DNA of 64,000 nt from Abditibacteriaceae bacterium (lineage in GTDB: Bacteria > Armatimonadota > Abditibacteriia > Abditibacteriales > Abditibacteriaceae). This document shows, piece after piece, positions 17,191 to 25,086 of this stretch. The stretch spans positions 1 to 64,000 of the forward strand of contig JAFAZH010000032.1 in the NCBI GenBank assembly GCA_019239895.1, written 5' to 3'. A model generated the notes under the pieces. That model did no database searches. It saw nothing but the letters and a program-made list of their open reading frames with translations, and was not told the DNA's origin. Positions within the stretch are counted from its first letter, which is position 1. Each line of letters starts with the position of its first letter. The translations under genes and the position numbers were made by a program.

Positions 17191-18270
17191 TTAATGGGCA
17201 GCAATCAGGCGGCGTGCCCCGGCATAATGGGCTTGATAGTGCGCGTCATCCAGAGTCGAAACAATGGTGCCTTTACCAGTGCCAGCGGCATGGATAAAGT
17301 GACGCTTACCTAAATAGATGCCAACGTGCGAAATGCCCGGCTTATAAGTATTGGCAAAGAAAACGAGGTCGCCGGGCTTGAGCAAAGGCTGGGCAATCGG
17401 CTTACCATAGGTGAACTGTTCAGCAGCCGAGTGGGGGAGAGCCTGATAACCTAAGTCGCGCATAACTCGAATAATAAAGCCAGAGCAATCGAAGCCGCGT
17501 GCCGATTCGCCGCCCCACACATAAGGGGTGCCCGCATAACGCTGCGCTACGCGCACGAAGGGGTGTAAGCCGGTGGCATCTGGCCCGGCTTCCAGCATAG
17601 CCTGGCGCAAGGTATCCGCGAAACGCGACAACTGGCGCTGACCTTCGCTGAGATGAGCATCGGCACTATCCAGGCGGCGCTGTTCTTGATCTAACATCGC
17701 CAACAGAGTGCGTGTGTCATGGTCGCTCTTACGACTATTTGCAGCCGGGGCTGGTTGAGCGACTGTTTTAGGTGTTGTCGGGCGAGTTGTAGTCGCAATC
17801 GGACGAGCCGTAACTGGCGTTGTGGCCACGAGAGTGCGTGGTTGGCTAATGGATGCGCCGAAGGAGAGGGGATAAGAGACAACCTGATGCAATTGCGTGG
17901 CCACTCGTGAATGAAAACTCTCGGTGCCGTGAATCGAAGTCATAACCAGTGAAATGCGCGATGTCATTGGCGACTCGGCCAATGAGTAGCGAGGTGTTAC
18001 TGGCTGCAAGACTTTAGTGGCGACTGGTGCCCCTTGATTTAGTGCCGGGGCGAAAATGGCCGTTGAAGTGTTAGTCGGGATGTAGCCAGGAGCTGAACCC
18101 TTGGTGACCGCTGAAAGCCTGGGGGCATTGGTGGGAGCAGAATTGTTAGTTGCTCCCGTGGCCTGGGTGGGATCGGCATGGGTCGGTAACTGCGTGGCTC
18201 CTAAAGCGGTCAGGGTCACGACGGCCAAACGGCCTTTGTGGAGCGAGCGAAGTGCAAAGTTAAGTTTCAC
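17191..18270 (-). CDS. Secreted NlpC/P60 (C40) cell-wall endopeptidase
   Basis: 359 residues from GTG 18270. The N-terminal signal peptide (about 1-32) is followed by a Thr/Ala/Pro-rich linker to about 180 and a short helical segment at 185-225. The C-terminal C40 domain spans about 233-357. Catalytic residues: Cys262 (GFDCSGFI), His315 (ISHVGIY) and His327 (HFIHAAG). The family cuts peptidoglycan stem peptides outside the membrane. The helical stretch resembles the coiled-coil regulators that precede NlpC domains in RipA-like proteins, but it is short. A strong hairpin follows the gene. Confidence 0.9.
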   Translation of the reverse strand: MKLNFALRSLHKGRLAVVTLTALGATQLPTHADPTQATGATNNSAPTNAPRLSAVTKGSAPGYIPTNTSTAIFAPALNQGAPVATKVLQPVTPRYSLAESPMTSRISLVMTSIHGTESFHSRVATQLHQVVSYPLSFGASISQPRTLVATTPVTARPIATTTRPTTPKTVAQPAPAANSRKSDHDTRTLLAMLDQEQRRLDSADAHLSEGQRQLSRFADTLRQAMLEAGPDATGLHPFVRVAQRYAGTPYVWGGESARGFDCSGFIIRVMRDLGYQALPHSAAEQFTYGKPIAQPLLKPGDLVFFANTYKPGISHVGIYLGKRHFIHAAGTGKGTIVSTLDDAHYQAHYAGARRLIAAH

Positions 18271-18396
18271 AATGAGTAGGTTGAATCAAGTAGATTAATA
18301 GCATTTAAATACGGCATCGTCTCACACGAAGACTGAACTTATCAGTTCAGGTTCCGTTTAGCCCCATTTGTTGCGTTATAACGTTTGCAATCTCCT

Positions 18397-21033
18397 CTAA
18401 GAAACGGAGAGGCGGACTGTCGCGCTGGGGCCATGCGCCAATTCAAAAGCGTGCAGTGCGGCTGGCTCTAAGGCAATACGCTCGCCAGAGGCCAGGCCAT
18501 CGGTAATTTCAACCTCTTGATGGACGCCATCGCTGGTGCCTAAAGTCACAGGCCGCCATTCCACCCGGTGCGCCCCCACTGCTGGTGTCGCCGGTGTTGC
18601 TACTGGTGTCCCGGCTGGAAGCGGTGGCTGTCCCGGCGACTGCGTTGTTGGTTGCCCGGCAAGTTGAGGTGGCGCAGGTAATGCTGCTAATTGTTGGGGC
18701 GTGGCTGGTTGAGGCGGCGTGGGCGGAGCAGCCACCGGTTTTAGCACGGCGACTAATCCAGTGCCCCCGGCTACTGGAATCACAGCGGCAGCGGGCACTG
18801 TGACGACCTCATGATTACCGGGCCGCTTCAAGGAGCACATGACGGTCATCCCAGCATAGAAAAGGCGATGTGACCGGCCTGTGGCACTGGGCACGCGCGG
18901 ATTGTAGATATTGACGCGCAACACTGCCGGACGCCCCGGCTGGGTTGGCGGCAAGATCGAAATCAAGCGCACCATGATGGGCGTGCCTTCGACGGCTGGT
19001 GTAGAAACGCCAGATGCCGTCGCAGTTACCTGTTTTGCCCCCGCTACTGCACCGGCTGCGATTTTTGTGGCGGCACCGCCTGGCAATAGTGGATTAGCCT
19101 TAACTAGTTTGGTTGCTGGAGCCGTTAGCCTTTTAGCGGGGTGCTGGGTTGTTAGCGGTGAAGCTGAGCGGCGATGATGCTTCGTCCTGGTCCTTGGCGC
19201 TTCATCCTGCTGGTCTTCATCCTGCGGCTCCAGGGCTGTTTGTTGAGCCGATGCTGGCTTGACAAAAGCGTGCAGCAGCATTCCTTTTTTCAGGCTCTTC
19301 CAGGCATCCGAATAATCTTCAAAACGCGCTTCTAAAAGATCGGTGCGGCCAATAGTGACTATCGCTTCGCCAGGCTCGACATCACGGGCAATCTCGGCGA
19401 CGGAAAGCACAACTCCCGAAGCCGGGGCGCGCACAGAGGATAGGTTTTGCTTAATGTTGTTCTCGACGACGGTTTGCTGCGCTACTTCTAACTCTTTGCT
19501 GGTGCTATCCAGACGCGCCGTGGTGGAATGCACTTTATTGTCGTAGTCGTCAATTTCGCTCTTGATGTGATTGGCATTTTGAACCGCCGCTTCGCTTTCC
19601 GCCTGGGCATCACGCACGAATTGGGCGACGGCAGCCGCATCGCTTTTGCCACCACTGGAAGAGTCATGGCCCGACTTATTATCGTCTGGAGCGTCATTCG
19701 CAGCCGCGGGAGCTTCGGTGGCGGTAGGAGCTTCACGAGTAGGCTCCGCTTTAGCCAGCAATTTCATCTTTTGGCTGGCCAGGGCTACGCGAGAAGAGAA
19801 GTGCTTGGCCTCGTCCTGTAGTTTCTCGGCCAGGGTCTGCTGCTTTTCCGCTTCCTGGTGAGCATCAGCGGCTTTGGCGGCGGCTTCCGAGAGAGCCGCT
19901 TTCGCATTGGAAACGGCAGCCCGCGCTGTAGCCACATCCGAGCCTTTAGCCTCACCGGATTCAAAAGAATCTTGCACTTTATCGGAAGCGGCGGTGGCCT
20001 GGTCGAGTTGAGATTGCTTTAAACGGACTTTCTGGTCGCCAGCTTCGGCAGCCACACGGGCCGCATTTGCTTTAGAAGTCGCTTGAGCGGCGGCGCGTTG
20101 CGCTTTATCGGCATCGTGTTGGGCATCGCGCAGCGCCAAACGTTGCGCAGCAAGCTTAGGATCGTCTACGGCATTGTGCGTAGCTTCATGAGTCGCCTTA
20201 TGCTGACGCGCCGAAGGGCGGGTGGCAGTGTTGCCTTCTGAGCTTTTAGGCTTATGAGAAGCATCTGCTGGCAAATGCACTTCTCCGCCATTTTGCAGGG
20301 TTAGCACCATCTGCCGGGCTTGGGCCAGACGGCGACGGGCAGCAGCGACACGCAATTGCGCTTCATAGAGCCGTGCCTTGGCGCGTTCCATCTTTTTATT
20401 GAGGTCTTCTTGCTGATGCACAGCGGCGACCTGGGCGGCTTCTGCCGAGTTCTGCACCTTTTCAACCGGAGACGCACGACGCGAGGTCGGGCCAGTCGAA
20501 AGTTCCAGGACGCGGTCATTGACATCCACGAATTGACCGGGCCGGACTAAAACACGAGCAATTTGCCCACTGAGGGGAGCCTGACCCGTGACTTGAGAAG
20601 TCGGCTGCAACTCGGCTTTCAGCAAGCCGTAGCCGCTCCCTGTCTTGGCCTTAACAATCATGGTTTGCGAAGACGGCAGAACACCAGTCTCCACCGTTTC
20701 CTGCACCGCACGGGCATCGGCGATGGGAGCCGTTTCTATGGCCGGGGGAGGTGGTGGTGTGCTATGAATCGTGGCTGCCAGTGCTAAAAAGAGCAACGCA
20801 GGCACGCTGGGCCACAACCAACTCCAACGGTCACTCAGTTGAACATTGGCTGCATGACGCGGTGGGGGAGTAATATTGACCGGGGTGGCTGGTGGGGGCG
20901 TTAAGCCAGCTTGAGCTACAGCATCTAAAGGCACAATGTCATGAGCCATACTATCAGGTGAGACCCCATCCGCAGGGGATGTGGCCGCAGCAGTGGAATG
21001 GGGTGCGATGGAGCGGAGGGATTCCTTAGACAT
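18397..21033 (-). CDS. Very long HlyD-type membrane fusion (efflux adaptor) protein
   Basis: 878 residues. A cytoplasmic Pro-rich N-terminus is followed by one membrane segment (about 71-87) and a lipoyl-like half motif (about 150-178, PLSGQIARVLVRPGQFVDVND). A coiled coil about 330 residues long (about 200-535) is rich in Ala, Gln, Lys and Glu. The second lipoyl half (SSVRAPASGVVLSVAEIARD) and a beta-barrel follow. Pro/Ala-rich linkers interrupt the C-terminal domain. Normal adaptors have 350-480 residues. HlyD proteins bridge an inner-membrane pump and an outer-membrane channel, but no ABC, RND or TolC gene is adjacent. A sigma-70 promoter and an RBS hairpin lie upstream. Confidence 0.8.
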   Translation of the reverse strand: MSKESLRSIAPHSTAAATSPADGVSPDSMAHDIVPLDAVAQAGLTPPPATPVNITPPPRHAANVQLSDRWSWLWPSVPALLFLALAATIHSTPPPPPAIETAPIADARAVQETVETGVLPSSQTMIVKAKTGSGYGLLKAELQPTSQVTGQAPLSGQIARVLVRPGQFVDVNDRVLELSTGPTSRRASPVEKVQNSAEAAQVAAVHQQEDLNKKMERAKARLYEAQLRVAAARRRLAQARQMVLTLQNGGEVHLPADASHKPKSSEGNTATRPSARQHKATHEATHNAVDDPKLAAQRLALRDAQHDADKAQRAAAQATSKANAARVAAEAGDQKVRLKQSQLDQATAASDKVQDSFESGEAKGSDVATARAAVSNAKAALSEAAAKAADAHQEAEKQQTLAEKLQDEAKHFSSRVALASQKMKLLAKAEPTREAPTATEAPAAANDAPDDNKSGHDSSSGGKSDAAAVAQFVRDAQAESEAAVQNANHIKSEIDDYDNKVHSTTARLDSTSKELEVAQQTVVENNIKQNLSSVRAPASGVVLSVAEIARDVEPGEAIVTIGRTDLLEARFEDYSDAWKSLKKGMLLHAFVKPASAQQTALEPQDEDQQDEAPRTRTKHHRRSASPLTTQHPAKRLTAPATKLVKANPLLPGGAATKIAAGAVAGAKQVTATASGVSTPAVEGTPIMVRLISILPPTQPGRPAVLRVNIYNPRVPSATGRSHRLFYAGMTVMCSLKRPGNHEVVTVPAAAVIPVAGGTGLVAVLKPVAAPPTPPQPATPQQLAALPAPPQLAGQPTTQSPGQPPLPAGTPVATPATPAVGAHRVEWRPVTLGTSDGVHQEVEITDGLASGERIALEPAALHAFELAHGPSATVRLSVS

Positions 21034-21048
21034 AGAGGTTTCGCCTCT
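21034..21048 (-). promoter_or_regulatory. Hairpin enclosing the ribosome-binding site of the adaptor gene
   Basis: On the minus strand AGAGG-CGAAA-CCTCT forms a 5-bp stem directly before ATG 21033. The AGAGG arm is the Shine-Dalgarno sequence itself, so it would be paired when the hairpin folds. This is short and could be chance. Confidence 0.3.
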
Positions 21049-21140
21049 TTTGATACCAAATAGTGCTTTGTAAACGCCGCCACACGGCGAGATGAGATCT
21101 GTGAAAATGAGTCGTGAAATTTAGGTCTTGCGAATACATA

Positions 21141-21169
21141 ATTTTAATCGAAAAAGGCTCTACTGTCAA
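21141..21169 (-). promoter_or_regulatory. Near-consensus sigma-70 promoter of the adaptor gene
   Basis: On the minus strand TTGACA (21169-21164) is followed after exactly 17 bases by TAAAAT (21146-21141). Transcription would start near 21134, giving a leader of about 100 nt before ATG 21033. This is the clearest constitutive-type promoter in the window. The rest of the 331-base gap 21034-21364 holds a short CCAATTGG palindrome just upstream of the -35 box and no supportable gene. Confidence 0.6.
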
Positions 21170-21364
21170 ACCAATTGGTCTACACGCTACAAGTTTGCCA
21201 GTGAGGAAAAATGCTCATATCTCGCTTTGCGTCGAAACGTCTAGGCCGTGCCAAAGACGTGCCATCACGCGGCAAGTTCAAACATTTGACAAGTGAGCTT
21301 GATGCCAGGTTGCGAAAGGCTGACTGGCTGGTGTAATGAGCCGTCACCGCACAGAGACTATTGT

Positions 21365-22309
21365 TTAAGCCATCGGGGGCAACAGGGCTTCAATGTCGGC
21401 GCGATTACAAAACGCTGAGAGGATTTGGGTAGCGTTGGCGGCACCAGCGGCCAGCCCCCAACGGGTGGCTTCCGTGATGTTCCCGGTCGCTAAGAACTGA
21501 GCGGCAAAGGCTCCAACCATCGCGTCACCACTACCGACCGGCGAAACTTCGCGCACCAGGGGGGCAGGGAAAAAGCGGATGCCCTCAGCCGTGCCTAAAT
21601 AAGCGCCTCGTTCGCCACAACTGAGGAGGACGACTTCCACGCCGAAATCCAGCATCTCTTGCACGGCTGTACGCTCAGCCACCTCGCCAGTGAGGGGGTG
21701 GTGCAACAACTGCGCGGCTTCATCCAGGTTCGGCTTGATGCACCACGGAGGATGTTGGCTGCGCACGACCATTTCAAAGGCGCGGCCCTTGCCATCCACA
21801 ATAACCCGCTTGCCATTTTGCCGGGCAAGCTCTGTTAAGGAAGTTAAATGGGCATCGAATCCATCTGAAGCACCCTCGGCGGATGGTGGATAAGAACCAC
21901 AGATGGCTACCAGAGACGCTTGAGGCAGTAAGGCTTCAAACTTTTCCAGCAGGCGTGTGCCATCAATCATGTCAAGGGGTGTGCCTGCTTCAACGATCTC
22001 TGTTTTGGTGCCAGTGCCGTTGAGGATATTGGTGCAAACTCGTGTATCCGCTGCCACCGCTACCATGTCATGTGGCACGCCCTCGCGCTTGAGTTGGGCC
22101 GCGAACCAATCCATCTGACGCTGGCCCACCCAACCTGTAGCTAACACGGCACAGCCCAGTTGCGCTGCCACCCGTGCCGCATTGATGCCCTTGCCCCCCG
22201 CGTTAACATGAAGATTCTGCGGTGGCACCCGATGCACTTTGCCGGGTGCAAAATCTTCAATCATAACCGTGCGCTCAATGCACACGTTGGGGGTAACGGT
22301 CAATAGCAT
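21365..22309 (-). CDS. PfkB-family sugar kinase, 1-phosphofructokinase / tagatose-6-phosphate kinase type
   Basis: 314 residues. It opens MLLTVTPNVCIERTV as FruK/LacC proteins do, then has the NAGGKGINAARVAAQLG signature (about 36-52) and the catalytic Asp262 in the anion hole GSGDAMVGAF. It phosphorylates a sugar phosphate with ATP in the cytoplasm. It lies 17 bases downstream of the 2-hydroxyacid dehydrogenase stop codon, so the two probably form an operon. Without a PTS or aldolase gene nearby the exact substrate is open. Confidence 0.88.
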   Translation of the reverse strand: MLLTVTPNVCIERTVMIEDFAPGKVHRVPPQNLHVNAGGKGINAARVAAQLGCAVLATGWVGQRQMDWFAAQLKREGVPHDMVAVAADTRVCTNILNGTGTKTEIVEAGTPLDMIDGTRLLEKFEALLPQASLVAICGSYPPSAEGASDGFDAHLTSLTELARQNGKRVIVDGKGRAFEMVVRSQHPPWCIKPNLDEAAQLLHHPLTGEVAERTAVQEMLDFGVEVVLLSCGERGAYLGTAEGIRFFPAPLVREVSPVGSGDAMVGAFAAQFLATGNITEATRWGLAAGAANATQILSAFCNRADIEALLPPMA

Positions 22310-22326
22310 AGGAGGCCAGGCTCCCT

Positions 22327-23340
22327 TTAAGCCAGAGTCTCCCAGCGATTTAGCGGCACGGCTCCGGCTACGGGTCTCCCGGCGAAGCCATCGCGGAGGG
22401 CTTGCAAGGCGGTATCGCCAATGCGGAAGTAGCCCGCCGCGCCACAGCCTGCGATATGTGGAGTAAGAATCACGTTAGGCAAATTCCAGAACTCGGAATC
22501 AGGCGGCAACGGCTCAGGGGTGGTAACATCAAGCGCCGCGATAATGCGCCCGGTGCGGCACTCCGCCAGTAAAGCGTCGTGATCTAACACTGCGCCGCGT
22601 GAATTATTCACAAAAATAGCGCCATCCCGTAACTTCTTCAGTTGTGCTGCCCCAATCATCTTTTCCGTTGCAGGCAGGGCTGGGGCGTGCAGGCTGACAA
22701 TATCACTGGCGCTAAAAATCTCGTCTAACGAGACCAATTCCGCTCCCAAGCCACGCGCCGCTTCAGGCGACAGGAATGGATCGTAAATGAGAATGCGACA
22801 ATCAAAGGGTTGCAGCACGCGCAGCACATGCCGGGCCACTTTGGAAGCCGAAACTAAACCGACAGTCGCACCCGTCAAGAATTGGCCGTTGACGGGGACA
22901 TTTGAACCTTTACGATTTTGATTCTTAAAGGCTGCAATATGTTCTGTCCAGCGCCGGGCCGCCATAATCATGGTGCCAATCGTGGCTTCGGCGACATTAA
23001 CCGCCAGCCCATCGTTCCCGGAGAAGACAGTGATCCCGCGCGGTAGCAGCACATCACGCACCACCTCTGCACTAAATAGAAATTTTACGCTGCCCGCCGT
23101 GTGCGCAATGATTTTAAGTTTGGGCGCGGCGTCAAGAATTTCACGGGTAAATGGCTTGGCTCCCCATCCAGTGAAAATGGCATCGCAATCGTCCAGTTGA
23201 GTCTTTACTTCATCAAGTGTCAAGTGGTGTCCAGTAGAGTTTTCGACGACCTCGAACTCTTGATTTAAGGCTTGCCATTGAGCATCCCGAAACATGAGCT
23301 TGATGTGTGCTGGCGACGGCAGAGAAAGAACTTTTGGCAT
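22327..23340 (-). CDS. D-2-hydroxyacid dehydrogenase family protein with a degenerate glycine loop
   Basis: 337 residues. The catalytic set is intact: Arg248 (VNNSRGAVLD), Glu276 (TTPEPLP) and His295 (LTPHIAG). The NAD-binding loop normally reads GxGxxG, but here it is GLVSASKVAR (161-170) with Ser164, Ser166 and Ala169 at the glycine positions. As I recall, a subgroup of these dehydrogenases shows such variants. The substrate is unknown. It lies first in a two-gene unit with the PfkB kinase, suggesting catabolism of a sugar acid or related compound (inferred). The ribosome-binding site is weak. Confidence 0.85.
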   Translation of the reverse strand: MPKVLSLPSPAHIKLMFRDAQWQALNQEFEVVENSTGHHLTLDEVKTQLDDCDAIFTGWGAKPFTREILDAAPKLKIIAHTAGSVKFLFSAEVVRDVLLPRGITVFSGNDGLAVNVAEATIGTMIMAARRWTEHIAAFKNQNRKGSNVPVNGQFLTGATVGLVSASKVARHVLRVLQPFDCRILIYDPFLSPEAARGLGAELVSLDEIFSASDIVSLHAPALPATEKMIGAAQLKKLRDGAIFVNNSRGAVLDHDALLAECRTGRIIAALDVTTPEPLPPDSEFWNLPNVILTPHIAGCGAAGYFRIGDTALQALRDGFAGRPVAGAVPLNRWETLA

Positions 23341-23423
23341 AGAGATAGGAATGATTTAATTTCTATTTGCAGCGGATAGGCTTTTGGATGATGTGGCAAT
23401 ATTTAAGCAGAACTGTAGCAAAA

Positions 23424-23551
23424 GAGTTTGTCATTCTGAGCGCAGCGAAGAATCTACTGATGGTCTCCTAAGAATTTGATTTCCACCCTCACATCTATAA
23501 GGTTTATGGAGCTGTTACCAGATTCTTCGCTGCGCTCAGAATGACAAACTC
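23424..23551. repeat. Perfect 32-bp inverted repeat, GTCATTCTGAGCGCAGCGAAG class
   Basis: Arms 23424-23455 and 23520-23551 are complementary at all 32 positions around a 64-bp centre. The core GTCATTCTGAGCG resembles the inner arms of the nested element at 11658-11760. It lies between the dehydrogenase start (23340) and the phosphohexomutase stop (23611). No gene is seen in this gap. Confidence 0.9.
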
Positions 23552-23610
23552 CTACTCTCTAATAGAACATATAAATTGTTTCTGGTCACAAGTTCTGTCT
23601 TATAATCGAG

Positions 23611-25014
23611 TTAGGTTCCCCGCAAACCCTGCGCGAATTGGGTTAATTCCTTCAAACGTTTTTTGGTGCGAGCTTCCATATAAACACGCACCAACGGTTC
23701 GGTGCCAGAAGGCCGCATTAAGAGCCAGGATTGATCTTTGAGGTTTAATTTGATGCCATCTAACCTCACGACTTGAGCGACGGGGGAACCGGCAACTTCT
23801 TTCGGCGGAGCCTGTTCCATGTTATGCATCAAGGCATCCTTGGCGGCTGGGTCAAGGTGCAAATCAATGCGCGATGAATAGTAGGCACCATACTTTTTCA
23901 TGATGTCTTGAAAGACTTCGCTAAGCGGCTTGCGATGGACAGCCCACACTTCCGCCGCCAGGAGGTCGGCCAGCACACCGTCTTTATTAGGCTCGTGCCC
24001 GGCCATGCTTAGCCCACCAGACTCTTCTCCCCCTAAAATGGCACCTTTTTCTTCAATGGCTTCGGCAATCCACTTAAAGCCCACCGGCGTTTCAATGACA
24101 CCTTGCCCGTGCCGTTCCGCAATGGCATTAAGCAAATGAGTCGTCGCCACTGTGCGGGCAATAGGCCCTTGAATGCCACGATGCTCCAGCATGTGAACAT
24201 AGACCAAAGGCAAGACCTGGTTTGGCGACAGATATTCTCCCGTACTGTCCACGATGCCGAAACGATCCGCGTCCGGGTCATTGGCTAAACCTAAGTCGGC
24301 TTTGCCTTTGGTCACAGCAGCCTGTAGGGTCTTGTGGCATTCGGGATTAGCCGGGTCGGGCAGGATGCCGCCAAACATCGGGTCAGGTTCGTCGCGGATG
24401 GTTGTGACCCTCCACCCACAGCCTCGCAGAAATTCGTCTAAATAGCCCCGGCCCGTGCCATGCACGAAATCGCAGACTGCTTTGCCCCTGGCTTTTTTAA
24501 GAAGACCCACATCAATGACGCGCTCCAGTTCCCTGGCAAAATCAGGATGTGGATCGAACTCTGTCACTGTGGCGGGTGTGCCAGTCGCCGTTTTCTTGCC
24601 CAGAAAAGACTCAACGCTTTTCGTGGTATCCGTATCGGCGGAACTGCCATTGGGCATAAAGAACTTGAAGCCGTTATAACGTGGCGGATTATGCGATGCG
24701 GTAATCATCACGCCGCTGGCCATGCCCCGGCTGCGCACGGCCCAACAGATAGCCGGGGTGGGGCAGTCTCGTTGCGCCAGATGCACCGGGATACCCGCTG
24801 CCGCAATGGTTTCTGCGGCGGCGCGAGCGAATTCCCTGGACAAGAACCGCGTATCATAGCCAATAGCGACGCCCTGAGGAATCTTTTGTTTTTCCTGCTT
24901 TTTGAGATGAGCCGCGAGAGCGGCGGCCACAATCCGCACATTCTCGAAGGTGTAGGTGTCGGCAATCACGGAGCGCCAGCCATCGGTGCCGAATTTAATC
25001 GGTGACGTTTTCAT
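23611..25014 (-). CDS. Alpha-D-phosphohexomutase (phosphoglucomutase/phosphomannomutase family)
   Basis: 467 residues, the usual length. The active-site phosphoserine is Ser107 in MITASHNPPRYNGFK. The metal loop DPDADRFGIVD lies at about 244-254, the sugar-binding loop GGEESGGLS at about 325-333, and the phosphate-binding MRPSGTEPLVRVY near the C-terminus. It interconverts hexose 1- and 6-phosphates. The GTDGWRSVIADTYTFENV start fits the group found in Cyanobacteria and Chloroflexi. CGAGGAGA precedes ATG 25014. It probably supplies glucose 1-phosphate for glycogen or cell-wall precursors. Confidence 0.92.
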   Translation of the reverse strand: MKTSPIKFGTDGWRSVIADTYTFENVRIVAAALAAHLKKQEKQKIPQGVAIGYDTRFLSREFARAAAETIAAAGIPVHLAQRDCPTPAICWAVRSRGMASGVMITASHNPPRYNGFKFFMPNGSSADTDTTKSVESFLGKKTATGTPATVTEFDPHPDFARELERVIDVGLLKKARGKAVCDFVHGTGRGYLDEFLRGCGWRVTTIRDEPDPMFGGILPDPANPECHKTLQAAVTKGKADLGLANDPDADRFGIVDSTGEYLSPNQVLPLVYVHMLEHRGIQGPIARTVATTHLLNAIAERHGQGVIETPVGFKWIAEAIEEKGAILGGEESGGLSMAGHEPNKDGVLADLLAAEVWAVHRKPLSEVFQDIMKKYGAYYSSRIDLHLDPAAKDALMHNMEQAPPKEVAGSPVAQVVRLDGIKLNLKDQSWLLMRPSGTEPLVRVYMEARTKKRLKELTQFAQGLRGT

Positions 25015-25086
25015 GCAGTCTCCTCGGAGCAGGGGTTAAGCGACGGGTATTCTATCACAGTAAGTAGCACCTCGCCCGTGGTGTGG

